DNA from: Lepus europaeus
Lineage: Eukaryota > Chordata > Mammalia > Lagomorpha > Leporidae
Direction of reading: 5' to 3'
NCBI RefSeq assembly: GCF_033115175.1
Contig: NC_084836.1
Location: forward strand, 65,825,297 to 65,889,296
DNA length: 64,000 nucleotides
The notes under the pieces are model-generated. The model was not told the DNA's origin. It searched no databases and saw nothing but the letters and a program-made list of their open reading frames with translations. Both the position numbers and the translations under genes were made by a program. Position 1 is the first letter of the stretch. The number at the start of each line of letters is the position of its first letter. Of the stretch, positions 1 through 11,398 are shown one piece after another.

Positions 1-357
1 AGCTCTGCACCACTGGCCTGAGGCAACCTTCTCTGTGCGCACTGCACCCAATTCCTAAGAGCAAAGCCCCTTAGAATTCGATTGAATCCTGACTATGTTA
101 TTTACTAATAAAGTGACTTTAGACAAGTTATTTTGCCTCTCTGGATCTCAGTTGCCCGATGTATAAATTGGAGGCGCTAAAGTTGAGGCAATAAGCTCGC
201 TCTGAGAAGTACATAAAAGACAATAAATGCCAAGTGCCAGGTAGAGAGTCTTGCACTTAGCAGGTGCTCAATAATTAGTCACCACCACCGGGATTTTTGT
301 CTTAAACATTTAAATCTGATTTTTCATCCCTTAGGAATCAAGAGAAAAACTAAAATC
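1..357. other. Intergenic, nothing recognised
   Basis: AT-rich unique sequence. The text around 90-280 (tgacttt..acaagttattt.., aataaatgccaagtgcc) resembles old MIR-type material, too diverged to call. Confidence 0.4.
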
Positions 358-366
358 AGGATTCTC

Positions 367-763
367 AGCTGGCACCGTGGCTCAATAGGCTAATCTTCCT
401 CCTAGCAGCGCCGGCACACCGGGTTCTAGTCCCGGTCGGGGCACCGATCCTGTCCCGGTTGCCCCTCTTCCAGGCCAGCTCTCTGCTATGGCCCGGAAGT
501 GCAGTGGAGGATGGCCCAAGTGCTTGGGCCCTGCACCCCATGGGAGACCAGGAGAAGCACCTGGCTTCTGCCTTTGGATCAGCACGGTGCGCCGGCCGCA
601 GCGCGCTGGCCGCGGCGACCATTGAGGGTGAACCAACGGCAAAGGAAGACCTTTCTCTCTCTCTCTCTCGGCGACCATTGAGGGTGAACCAACGGCAAAG
701 GAAGACCTTTCTCTCTCTCTCTCTCTCACTGTCCACTCTGCCTGTTAAAAAAAAAAAAAAAAA
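367..763 (+). mobile_element. CSINE with internal 56-bp tandem duplication
   Basis: Full-length tRNA-derived SINE with TSD aggattctc (358-366 and 764-772) and an A17 tail. A 56-bp unit starting cggcgaccattgagg occurs at 613-668 and again from 669. The head carries a duplicated B-box-like region (ggttctagtcccggtcggggcacc). Confidence 0.95.
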
Positions 764-848
764 AGGATTCTCCTTATCCTTATAGACATTCTGTCCCTAT
801 GCTCCTATCTCTATCCAAATATCCCTTTAGTATAACGATGATCACACT

Positions 849-891
849 ACTTCAAACAGTTTGTCAGAAAGCCGAATTAAAAAGTAATTTA
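849..891 (+). mobile_element. Mariner-like palindromic element, left half (copy 1)
   Basis: Contains tacttcaaacagtt and gaattaaaaagtaa, the left arm of a short palindromic element. The right arm is at 1250-1337. A CSINE (892-1249) separates the halves. Confidence 0.55.
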
Positions 892-1249
892 TTGGGGGTT
901 AGTACTGTGGCATAGCAGGTAAAGCCGCCACATGCAGTGCCGGCATCACTTATGGGTGCTGGTTCAAGTCCCAGCTGCTCTACTTCCCATCTAGCTCTCT
1001 GCTCTGGCCTGGGAAAGCAGTGGAAGATGGCCCAAGTCCTTGGGCCCCTGCACATATGTGGGAGACCTGGAAGAAGCTCCTGGCTTCAGATTGGCACAAC
1101 TCCAACCATTGTGGCCAGTTGGGGAGTGAACTAGCAGATGGAAGACCTCTCTCTCTCTCTCTCTTTGCCTCTGCCTCTGCCTCTACCTCTCCTTCCCTCT
1201 CTGTGGGAATAAATAAATCTTAAAATAAATAAATAAATCTTTAAAAAAA
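892..1249 (+). mobile_element. CSINE inserted in mariner-like copy 1
   Basis: Sense CSINE with an aaataaataaatctt tail. The short direct repeat taattta flanks it. Confidence 0.93.
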
Positions 1250-1337
1250 TAATTTACCTTGATGCAAAAATATTTTGAAATCTGTGCATACCTTTTCCAT
1301 AATGTACATTTTCCGTGAACTTTTTGAAGACCCCTCT
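1250..1337 (+). mobile_element. Mariner-like palindromic element, right half (copy 1)
   Basis: Contains the internal cttgatgcaaaaatatttt and the right arm ttccgtgaactttttgaag, which is the inverted complement of the left arm. Confidence 0.6.
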
Positions 1338-1828
1338 TATAAATGTATGCAACAAATGTGTTTTATGAATATATAAAGGCCTAGGTACTGAAGAAAGTTT
1401 TAGAACTATAGAACTCAACACAATTTCACATTCCCAACCAATTTTAGGTGTAGACAGAAAACTAAATATATAAATATAATCCAAAAGTTTTACTTCTCTG
1501 TTTCATGACTTTCTAACATACTTATATGTGTGCCCAAGAAGCTATTATGGAGCAGAAATGTTCATTGAGGCACTATTTTTAATAGAGAAGAAGTACATTA
1601 TCAATGCATTAAGTAATCAATGGTTTCATCAGACATTGGGCACAATTTAATTTGTCTGACTTAGTCTATAAACACAAACAAAAAATGTGCTATATGTTGT
1701 CTTGGGGAGAAATGCAAAACAATTTGTACAACTATAGTTTCAAGATGATAAATTTAATTTTAAAACTTTGCACATATACATTAACAAACACACACATATT
1801 TATACACACACACATACATACACACACA

Positions 1829-1880
1829 TATGAGATACTTCAAAAGAGCTATTGGAAAAATGAAATTAAAAGGTAAGCTT
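1829..1880 (+). mobile_element. Mariner-like palindromic element, left half (copy 2)
   Basis: gagatacttcaaaagagct followed by gaaattaaaaggtaag. The right half resumes at 2217 after a CSINE. Confidence 0.6.
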
Positions 1881-2216
1881 GGGGGCCAGCATTGTGGCAT
1901 ACTGAGTAAAGCTGCCTCCTGCAACGCCAGCATCCCATGTGGAACAGGTTCATGTCCTGACTGCTCTACTTCCCATCTGGTTCCCTGCTAATGGTTCAGA
2001 AAAAGCAGCAGAAGGTGGCCCAAGTGTTCCAGCCTCTGCCACCCATGTGAGAGACCTGGATGAAATTCCTGGCTCCTGGCATTGGCCTGGCTCAGTGCTC
2101 TCCATTGTGGCCAGGTAGGGAGTGAACCAGCAGATGGAAGATCCTCTCTCTTTCTTGTCTCTCCCCGCCCAACTCGGACTTCCCAAATAAATAAGTAAAT
2201 CATTAAAAAAAAAAAA
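1881..2216 (+). mobile_element. CSINE inserted in mariner-like copy 2
   Basis: Begins gggggccagcattgtggcat and ends in an A-rich tail. A diverged older subfamily. Confidence 0.93.
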
Positions 2217-2305
2217 CGGTGAATTTGTTTCGCAGCACAAACATTTTAAAGTCATGCATAATTTTTGCATAATTTGTGCTTCCCATAAACTTTTCGAAGT
2301 CCCCC
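2217..2305 (+). mobile_element. Mariner-like palindromic element, right half (copy 2)
   Basis: Contains catgcataatttttgcataa and the right arm cccataaacttttcgaagt. The split by a SINE parallels copy 1. Confidence 0.6.
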
Positions 2306-2465
2306 GCCACGCACACAGATTAATAACTGGGTCTTTACCTCAAGATTATCATAAAGTAGGTTGAAATTGGATAGTTATCAAAGGAGATTCTCTGATCTTT
2401 TTACAGGTCTATTCATATATAACTTGTGAAGGTGAGAGCAATTTCTAAGACAAAACACGCTGTCT

Positions 2466-2812
2466 TTTTTTAAAAAAAAAGATTTATTTATTTATTTGAA
2501 AGTCAGAGTTACAGAGAGAGAAGGAGAGCAGAGAGAGAGAGAGAGAGAGAGAATCTTCTATCGACTGATTCACTCCCTAATTGGCCGCAATGGCCAAAGC
2601 TGGGCCAATCCAAAGCCAGGAGCCAGGAGCTTCTTCCAGGTCTCCCACGCTAGTGCAGGGGCCCAAGGACTTGGGCCATCTTCAACTGCATTCCCAGGCC
2701 ATAGCAGAGAGCTGGATCAGAAGTGGAGCAGCCAAGACTCAAACTGGCACCCATATAGGATGCTGACACTGCAGACGGCGGCTTTACCTGCTACGCCACA
2801 GTGCCAGCCCCA
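2466..2812 (-). mobile_element. CSINE, antisense
   Basis: Antisense copy with TSD acacgctgtct / acacactgtct on either side, a GA-run and the gccagcccc end. Confidence 0.94.
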
Positions 2813-2824
2813 ACACACTGTCTC

Positions 2825-3797
2825 TAAAATCCCATTCTCCCACTCAAAGCCAGACTTATTTTCAGAATAGGACCTGATAGCCAGATCCCACAGCACTGAA
2901 CTCTGGCACATATATGCTGGGGTGTCTCTTCCATGAGATCACTGCCCTAGTTCCCACCCACTCTGCTCCAGGGGCATTTGCCTAGTCTTCGTAGCAAACC
3001 TTAATCTGAACTTAAACAGCTCCAGTAACGTGATTCTTAAGTTCTAGGAGGGTAGTGAGGATTTCCTGAGAATCCAGACTTCATTTATACCACTGCAAAA
3101 AAAAATAAATAAAAAATAAGGCAAGGAGGATAAAGAGATAAATAAAGCCAAGCGCTACTCTGAAGTCACACCCAGTATTCCAGAGGGACCAAGCAGAGCA
3201 CTGCCCTGGGCACTCTCAAATCAAATCAAAATCCATTACTGCAGGTGGCTCTATGCCACTTTGAGGGCAGATCCCCTGCATCTGTGGGAGCTTTGAGTGC
3301 TCTCAGCCACCAGGCCGGTGCTCTGTCGGTCACGACTCCTAGGCGTTCATCCCAAGTGAGGCAGAAGCCAAGGAGAATACGCTAACTACAATGATTCAAG
3401 TTAACCCACACATCTCATGCTCTTTTAGGTGTTCACATGGATTAAGTTATCCTCACAACAGCCTTATGCAGTATTACTACTGTTGTTATTATCATGTTTA
3501 ATCTCTGCTTCACAAATGAATCCAGAGAAGCTAACCTATTTTCCAAAGCCACACAGGAAGTGATGGTGCAGTAACTGACGGTGCTGGGGTTTGCATACAC
3601 ACACTCCACCTTCATACGCTTTATTGCCATCCTCAGGCCGGTAACGAATAGTTCACTGCAGCCCAGAGCCTATATGATGGATGCTCCAGGTAGCACACTG
3701 AAATAAAACGGTGAGCAAGCGCTTCCTGATGACTCAGCTAGAAGCATGCTCCCGTGGGATCCCGTTGTCCCACAATGTGTCTGCCTGCAACTCAGTT
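2825..3797. other. Intergenic, no gene seen
   Basis: Unique sequence. A MIR-like stretch is possible at about 3430-3560 (ttaagttatcctcacaacag, acaaatgaatccagagaag). No coding frame. Confidence 0.4.
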
Positions 3798-3812
3798 TCA
3801 AGAAAGGCTTTT

Positions 3813-3861
3813 TTTTCCTTTTAAGGATTCATTTGTTTATTTGAAAGGGAGAGTCACAGAG

Positions 3862-3906
<45 letters not shown>

Positions 3907-4168
3907 GGAGAGAGAGAAAGGGAGAGAGAGAGAGAGAGAGGGAAAGAGGTCTTCCACCTGCTGGTTCACTTCCCAAATGGCTGCAAAGGCCAGAGCCAGT
4001 CCGATCTGAAACCCGGAGCCAGGAGCTTCTTCTGGGTCTCCCACATGGGTGCTGGGGTCCAGGGACCTGGATCATCTTCTACTGCTTTCCCAGGCCACAG
4101 CAGAGAGCTGGATTGGAAGTGGAGCAGCCAGGACTAGCTTTACCTGCTATGCCACAGCCCCGGCCCCC
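3813..4168 (-). mobile_element. CSINE, antisense, with expanded GA tract
   Basis: TSD tcaagaaaggctttt (3798-3812) and tcaagaaaagctttt (4169-4183). The GA microsatellite within the element spans about 3860-3950. Confidence 0.95.
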
Positions 4169-4562
4169 TCAAGAAAAGCTTTTACCACAACAGCTGATAA
4201 TGTAATACGAGGTGGTAAGAGTGTCTTGGTCCCTGGAAGTGCCTATGAGAGGAAAGGTACTCTCCCACCCGTCTGGCCTTCTCTAAGTCTTACTCCAAAT
4301 CCTATGTCCTAAGACAATATTTTATGAATTTAGAGCAGAGAAATAACCTTTCTTAATGAAAACAGAATAGGAAATCTTTAGTTTTTGGACCGAGAGTTGA
4401 AACAAGTGTGGGGCGAGCTGTGGAAACAGCTCACATACTGTTCACCAGTCTGAGCCTCATCTTTCAAGTGTGATTTTCCCACAATCTCACTAGTTTTAAG
4501 GAAACAAAAATAGCAAACGAATGTAGGAATCACTTTATAGGCCAGTTCTCAGACTCCAACAC

Positions 4563-4898
4563 TTTTTTTTTCCTAAAAATTTATTTTATTTATTTGAAAG
4601 TCAGAGTTACAGAGAGAGAGAGAGAGTGAGAGAGACAGAGGTCTTCCATCCACTGGATCACTCTCCAATTGACCGCAATAACCAGAGCTGAGCCTATCCA
4701 AAGCCAAGAGCCAGGAGCTTCTTCCAGGTCTCCCACATGGGTGCAGGGGCCCAAGGACTTGGGCCATCTTCTACTGCTTTCCCAGGCCACAGTAGAGAGC
4801 TGGATCAGAAGAGGAGCAGTCAGGACTCGAACCGGTGCCCATATGAGATGCCGGCACTGCAGGCGGCTGCTTTACCTGCTACGCCACAGCGCCAGCCC
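4563..4898 (-). mobile_element. CSINE, antisense
   Basis: Flanked by ctccaacac / ctccaaccc. A second CSINE has inserted immediately after its downstream TSD. Confidence 0.94.
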
Positions 4899-4912
4899 CT
4901 CCAACCCTGGTC

Positions 4913-5254
4913 TTTTTTTTTTTTTTTTTGAAAGGCAGAGTTAGACAGTGAGAGAGAGAGACAGAGAGAAAGGTCTTCCTTTTTCCGTTGGTTCACCCCT
5001 TAAGTGGCTGCTATAGCCAGCATGTTGCGGCCGGCGGGCTGCGCCGATCCGAAGCCAGGAGCTTCTCCTGGTCTCCCATGTGGGTGCAGGGCCCAAGCAC
5101 CTGGGCTATCCTCTACTGCACTCCTGGGCCACAGCAGAGAGCTGGACTGGAAGAGGAGCAACTGGGACAGAATCCGGCACTCTGACCTAGACTAGAACCC
5201 AGGGTGCCGGCACCGCAGGTGGAGGATTAGCCTAGTGAGCCGTGGCGCCGGCCT
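4913..5254 (-). mobile_element. CSINE, antisense, tandem neighbour
   Basis: TSD tccaaccctggtc (4900-4912) and tccaaccctgttc (5255-5267). It belongs to the second subfamily (gacagtgagag in the body and gtgagccgtggcgccggcc at the end). Confidence 0.95.
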
Positions 5255-5595
5255 TCCAACCCTGTTCTAAATAAATGAGTCTTCAACCACAAAGTCCTAG
5301 CTGGAAGTCTCGCTCTGTCTTTCTTCCTGCTGTCAGCTAGAACTACATTGATTTCTAGACACAGCACTGCTGATACGAGCAAGAAAGGCAGGAAGTGAGG
5401 CAACACAGAATACAAGTCTGCAGTGGGCCTTTGGGGGTCCAAACTGAAGGTATCAGAATTAGAGTGAAGAAAGAATAAAGATAAATGAGGAACTGACATC
5501 TGCTAAATGTCCATATCATGCAATTATTGCACCAGTTGTTGTGGTCTGCGTGGATCATCTCCTTTAAAAACACAGCCAACATTTTCTGAGTTTTT

Positions 5596-5882
5596 TTTTT
5601 TTTAATTACGTTTAGCTATGTATTTGAAAGGCAGAGTGACAGAGAGATTCCAGATGTTGATTCACTCCCCAAATTCCCACAACAGTCAGGGCTGGGCCAG
5701 GGACCCAAAACTTCACCCAAGTCTCCTACACAGGTGGCAGGGAGCCAAGAACCTGAACTGTCATCTGCAGGATGCACTGGCCGGAAGCTGGATCACAGGC
5801 AGAGGCAAGACTGGATCCGAGGCTCTCCTACCTGGGATGTGGGCGTTCCAAGTGGCAGCCTAACCTGCTGTGCCACACAATC
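5596..5882 (-). mobile_element. Older CSINE, antisense
   Basis: Diverged copy with TSD acattttctgagttttt (5579-5595) and acattctgagttttt (5883-5897). Confidence 0.88.
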
Positions 5883-6161
5883 ACATTCTGAGTTTTTATG
5901 TTGAATTGAGAGCTTTAGCTGTATTACCTCATTTATTTATTGCAACAATTCTGTGGGATGTCTGCTATTGTCATCACCTTTACTCAAACAGATGAAGAGA
6001 ATGATGCCCCTTCAATAGATTGTTGCATCTTTTTGATGCACAGTAGGCAACGGGGTCTTATCAGGGAGCAGAACAGAAAAGGCAAGTGACTTGCCCAAGA
6101 CCTCTCAGCCAGGGTATGCGTGCTCTATTTTGCACACCTACTTCTTCCCATGCCTCTTTCA

Positions 6162-6231
6162 TTTTTTTTTTAAGATTTATTTATTTATTTGAAAGTCGGA
6201 GTTACACAGAGAGGGAAGGAGAGGCAGAGGC

Positions 6232-6289
<58 letters not shown>

Positions 6290-6546
6290 CTTCCATTTGC
6301 TGGTTCACTCCCCAATTGGCCACAATAGCCAGAGCTGTGCCTATCCGAAGCCAGGAGCCTGGAACCTCCTCTGGGTCTCCCATGTGGTTGCAGGGGCCCA
6401 GGGGCTTGGGCCATCTTCTACTGCTTTCCCAGGCCATAGCAGAGAGCTGGATCAGAAGAGGAGCAGCCGGGACTAGAACCAGCACGCCCATATGGGATGC
6501 TGGCACTGCAGGCGGCAGCTTATTGGCTACACCACAGCGCTGGTCC
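6162..6546 (-). mobile_element. CSINE, antisense, with long GA tract
   Basis: Antisense copy with a GA-run at about 6232-6288 and the gctggtccc end. Confidence 0.93.
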
Positions 6547-7326
6547 CTCATTTGGTTTGATTATTATCCTTTCGCCTCCGGAGCAGTGAGAGGACAGATT
6601 TGAATGAAAATGGAGTAAGTCCACACCCCAGTCCAGAATCCTAATCCTCCATTGGTAACATGGGCTAGGTAAAGGGAAGGCAACCTGCTAGGTAGATAGC
6701 GAGAAACTCCCTGTGGCATGGTCTCGGCACCCCACCCCTGCCTTTTCCCCCACCCACCCACATGATGCCCGGCTACACAGGGCATCTTTAGTCATGTCTA
6801 GGGTGACTGCTGATTCAGGTTTCCTTAGTATACTCATAGTTCCCACATCTTGTGGATCAACTGGTGCCTGCTAAGTACTTTAGAGCTTTCTCCTTTAAAA
6901 AAAAAAAAAAATCCAAGCTTGGGTGGGCATTACATAGCCACCCTACGCACACCCTTCTTCATCCTACTGAACTCCAAATCTTAGGAAAAAGTCTACCTCA
7001 CCTTCCCTACACTAGAAAGAATGATGATGACGGGAATTAGGATGCCCATAGAGATACTAGGGGCTTGGGGCATCACAAATAAAAGATGATTAAAATGAGA
7101 ATCGGGAAAAGTAAAGTGAGGGAGAGGAGGTAAAAGGATAAACAGGAAACTTCTCATTACCCTGCCCAGGGACTCAGTGAAAACTTCTTGTCAGCCCCCA
7201 TATATCTACTTCACATAGATGAACCCAGGAGTTAAAAGCCCAAATCCAACTCTAAGGGTAAAATCTCCTTCCCCGGCCCAGCAGGTTAAAAACCCCTACC
7301 ACACCAATATCACATTATGCGTCCAT

Positions 7327-7400
7327 GTTCGTCCATGTTCGAGTCTCAGCTGCTCCACTTCCGATCCAGCTCCCTGTTGATGCACCTGGCCAAGCACCTG
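7327..7400 (+). repeat. CSINE fragment
   Basis: Only the B-box and following part are present (tgttcgagtctcagctgctc). The preceding cgtccatgtt is duplicated. Confidence 0.75.
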
Positions 7401-8228
7401 TTGATGGGCCATTAAGTGTCTTTAGGGCTGAATGAAGGCTCTGAATGTTTTCCACAGATGCCAGCTGAGCCGGGCTGCCACCGCCCACTGCCCACCTCCC
7501 ACCTCCCACCTCCCACCGCCCCGAGAGGAGGTCCTTCCCCCGGATCCGCGCTGAGGTGTCACCACCTATGACTAAGGCAGCCTTGGCCTCCCTCCAGCCC
7601 CCCAACACACACACACACGTGCACGCTCCACTGCAGGTTCAGTTGCCTCCACTCCGGAGCGTGAGCAAATGAGGCCTTAGTAGAGCAGACCCCTGCCCCT
7701 CCCTGTCCTCAGCATCCCCCCACCCCACAGCTGCTCCGGAAAAATGCAGGCCTCCCAGGAGCCGGCGGCTCCCTTTCCCTCTCCCAGCTCCCTCTCCTCG
7801 CTCTTCTCTAGGCTCTAAGGGCACCCCCCTTTCCCAGACCCCTCCCTACTGTGTGCGTCCCCCACCCTTTCCGCACACAGAGCTCCCGATTTGATTTACT
7901 TCGTACAATGTGTGGCTGTGCACCGGTCGGTCCTTAGAGAGCCCTCCACGGGAGCTCCCCATCTGCCAGCCTTCCACTGTCCCCTTCCTGGCCTGCGGCC
8001 ATCGGCCCTCCCCTCCCCGGCCCCAGGGCTCCTGTCCCTCTCCTCCACTTCCCCTCTCAGCCCGGGCTACAGCCTCCTACAGCCTCCGTGTTCCCTGCTT
8101 TCCCCAGCCTCACTCAGCTCACTTCCTGCTGCCCGTTCCTGGAAGCCTGGGATGTCACCACTGTCAGCGAGGGAGAGGGCGGCCCAGGGAGGTTATTTTG
8201 CGTCTGAAGCTCTGTAATTAAGACTTAC

Positions 8229-8592
8229 CGAGGTCCTGGTCCCCGCGTGCATGGGGCTGTCCTTCGCTCAGGATTAGGCATGCTGACAGAAGGGAGCAAC
8301 GGTGCAGAAAATCCCAATCGCAGCTCCCTCAAAATTATAACAAATAAGTATTTGTTCCAATCCTGCGAGATGCCGGGACACAAACACGAGGAAAATAGGA
8401 CGACGCCCGCCGGGGACGGCAGAGTTGCATCGGCTTTTTGCACATAGGAACCTCTGCTGCCCACAAAGCAAGACCCCAGGACACAGAAGCTGCCCAGGGG
8501 CTGAGAAAAGCCGCCTCTGGGCAGAAGGGACAGCAGGAGGTGGAATCTGAGCTCTGTCGTGAGCCGGGCGAAGCTGTGGACAATTTTTCCGA
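8229..8592 (-). other. Candidate noncoding first exon of NEUROD4 (- strand)
   Basis: Read on the - strand, a TATAAAT box at 8625-8619 is followed by about 360 bp of CpG-containing, repeat-free sequence and a near-perfect donor (CCTCG|GTAAGTCT, exon end 8229). In human, NEUROD4 is the divergent neighbour upstream of TESPA1, and its coding sequence sits in a second exon several kb away. That exon would lie left of position 1 here; no NEUROD4 coding sequence is in the window. Assignment is by synteny plus signals only. Confidence 0.35.
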
Positions 8593-8618
8593 TAATTCCG
8601 CACCAAATGTGGACTGGC

Positions 8619-8625
8619 ATTTATA
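8619..8625 (-). promoter_or_regulatory. TATA box on - strand
   Basis: GTATAAATG on the - strand, about 30 bp upstream of the inferred start of the candidate - strand exon ending at 8229. It sits in a repeat-poor block with unusual CpG retention for an AT-rich context. Confidence 0.4.
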
Positions 8626-9010
8626 CGCATTTTTTTTTCTCTAAAGCTCTACAATAATTTCTTTCACGTACCACATATTAAAGTCGCAGGCGGTTATTTT
8701 GTGGAAGATGAAAATCCTAGGCGTGTTTTGATTTTTATTTTTGCATGCTGTTTGCTTAGGTTTCTTAGTGTAGGAATTGGGAAAGGTGGGAAAAGCCAGT
8801 TTTCCTTGTTCAGTTGTTTTTGACTGGAGTTGATAATTCGATGATTTGTTTTCTGAGATGTGTTAACTGTATGGAGCCACACAGATCAAACCCGTGTTTG
8901 CAAAGAGCTGCAAATGGCTGCCTTGTATGGATTTTTCTCCTCTTGGGCAGAAAGCCTGAAATCTTTTTGGATGAGGAAGAAAAATAAACGAGATAAAACA
9001 CCCCAAGTTG

Positions 9011-9330
9011 GGGCCGCTGCCTGCAGTATCGGCATCCTCTATGGGCACCAGTTCAAGTCCCAGCTGCTCCACTTCTGATCCAGCTCCCCACTGATGGCAC
9101 TGATGGCCTGGGAAAGCAGTAGAAGATGGGCCAAGAGCTTGGACCCCTGCACCCACGTGGGAGACCCAAAAGAAACTCCTGGCTCCTGGCTTCCCATTGG
9201 TTCAGCCCCAGTCATTGCAGCCATTTGGGGAGTGAACTAGTGGATGGAAGACCTCTCTCTGCCTCTGTCTCTCCCTCTCTCTGTCTGTACTTCTGCTTCT
9301 CAAATAAATAAATAGAATCTTTAAAAAAAA
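9011..9330 (+). mobile_element. CSINE lacking its 5' head
   Basis: Begins at the gccgctgcctgcag part of the tRNA-like region; ends with aaataaataaatagaatc and an A-run. Confidence 0.93.
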
Positions 9331-9603
9331 TACTCAAAGTGACTTCAGTGAGGTTAGCCACTAAGGTGACTGGAATCACAGGTCTGGAGCTTATCTGAAA
9401 GCAAACCGAACCAAAAACCAGTTATAGTCATCTGAGAATTAGGAGGTGGCTAGAGTCTTTCAATCCCATAATTTCATCTCACATGCTTCTATTCAAGGGA
9501 GAAAAATATGTCACATTCAGATTCTCCTCATGTACAAGTGAATTCCCCCGTGTTATTTATATAAGTTAAAATAGTAAACAACTGAAGTTAAAATAGTAAA
9601 TAA

Positions 9604-9928
9604 CTGGTCGTTGCGGCTCAGCCAATGAAGACATGGCCCTGAATACCCACATTCCACAGGGAGCGCCAGTTCAAGTCCCAGCCTCTCCACTTCTGATCCA
9701 GCTCCCTGCTAATGTGCCTGAGAAGCAGTAAAAGATGTCTCAGTTTTTTTAGTCCTCGCCACCTGCAAGGTAGACCTGGCTTGGGTTCCTGGCTCCAGGC
9801 TTGAGCCTGGCCCAGCCCTAGCTGCTGTGGCTGTCTGGGGAGGGGAGCAGCTGATGGAACATCTGCATTTGTCTGTCTCCCCCCCCCCACTCTATCTTCA
9901 AATAAATAAGTAAATCTTTAAAAAAAAA
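9604..9928 (+). mobile_element. Older CSINE
   Basis: Diverged sense copy with an aaataaataagtaaatc tail. Confidence 0.88.
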
Positions 9929-10560
9929 CTAGGAGATAACTGAAGTGGGCTAGTAGAATCATTACATTTAGGTGAGTTCATAAGGTGGAAGCTTGCTGCT
10001 TTTAACTGCTGATGGTAGACACACGCATCACAGAAAAATATTATGAAGTAAATAAAAAGAATACAATGCATGCGATTTTGTATACTACATGATGTCAGCT
10101 ATCCACAACCTATAATAAGAACTAAAACCCAGGCCCACACAGCTCACTGTCTGCATTAACCTGGCTTCTCTGTCCCATGAAGCTCTGGCCTAGATGGAAA
10201 ACTTTATTTCATGAGTTTACCCCCCCCCAAAAAAAAAAAAAAAGAAAACAACTAAATGATCATCAAATGATGGCTTATCAGCCAAAAACCTTCAAAATTT
10301 TCACCACAAAATTCTTGTCTTGCTTTCTCTTGCAATCCTAAAATACTCTTACTCACCTTGTACCCTATGCACTCTGCACACTAGAAGATCCTTCTTAGCC
10401 TGTGCCTGCAAACCTTGGAAGTCTCCAGACCCCTACCTCTCGCCCACAAACATTGAGACTTTAACAAGTTAGTGCTCACTCTTGCCATAGGAAACAAGAA
10501 GCTGGGTTTGGTCTTACCAAGCAGTGATTTATGTTCTACCAGTTTAAAATAAGTTAGTCA

Positions 10561-10886
10561 GGGCCGGCACTGTGGCTCACCTGGCTAATCCTCCACCTGC
10601 AGCGCCGGCACCCCAGGTTCTAGTCCTGGTTGGGGCGCTGGATTCTGTCCCAATTGCTCCTCTTTCAGTCCAGCTCTCTGTTGTGGCCCAGGAAGGCAGT
10701 GGAGGCTGGCCCAAGTCCTTGGGCCCTGCACCCGCATGGGAGACCAGGAGGAAGCACCTGGCTCCTGGCTTTGGATAGGAGCAGCGCATCAGCCATAGCG
10801 GCCATTTCGGGGGTGAACCAATGGAAAAGGAAGACCTTTCTCTCTGTCTCTCTCTTTCTCTGTCTAACTCTGCCTGTAAAAAAAAA
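10561..10886 (+). mobile_element. CSINE (duplicated B-box subfamily)
   Basis: Begins gggccggcactgtggctcac; TSD aagttagtca at 10551-10560 and 10887-10896. Confidence 0.95.
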
Positions 10887-10896
10887 AAGTTAGTCA

Positions 10897-11220
10897 GGGG
10901 GGCGGCTTTGTGGCATAGCAGATAAAGCCGACACCTGTGACCCCAGCATTCCCTATGGCCGCTGGTTCGAGTCCTGGCTCTTCCACTTCCAACCCAGTTC
11001 CCTGCTAATGGTCTGGAAAAAGTAGTAAAAGATGGTCCAAGTGTTTGGGCCCCTGCACCCATGTGGGAGACCTGGAAGAAGCTCCTGGCTCCTGGCTTCA
11101 GCTTTGCTCAGCCCTGACCACTGAGGCTGTCTGGGCAGTGAAACAGTGGATGGAAGATACCTTTCCCCCTCCCCCACTCCCGTCTCTCTGTAACTCTTTC
11201 TTGAAAAATAAAATAAAAAG
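10897..11220 (+). mobile_element. CSINE abutting the preceding copy
   Basis: Starts at the end of the previous SINE's downstream TSD. Ends ttgaaaaataaaataaaaag. Confidence 0.93.
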
Positions 11221-11398
11221 AATTACACCAGAAAGTGTTGTCACACAAACTAGTGTATTTACTTGCAGCAAGGAAAGAGATGACAGGGAATTGTTTCCAC
11301 AGTGGTGACCAGCAAAGGGAAGCTGAACGTGCAACAGAAGTTCTTGCCACCATGTGCTGGGGCGGGCACAGGCTCAGAAACATAGATCCCTGTGTTCA

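Larger units (their letters stand above)
7401..9010. other. Repeat-poor, CpG-containing block (candidate regulatory region)
   Basis: No SINE occurs between the fragment at 7400 and the copy at 9011, an unusually long gap here. The left part is C-rich. From about 8170 it is AT-rich with many retained CpGs, which suggests conservation. It contains the candidate - strand TATA box, exon and donor. Confidence 0.5.

Noticed and set aside
365..785. Several 60-124 codon frames here and at other SINE positions
   Set aside because: They are translations of CSINE sequence (repeated LSLSLSLS and GPCTHVGDLEEAPGS-type strings) and are not genes.
3860..3950. GA-rich array considered as a special repeat or CRISPR-like array
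   Set aside because: It is the expanded GA tract of an antisense CSINE; no spacers or constant repeat units exist.
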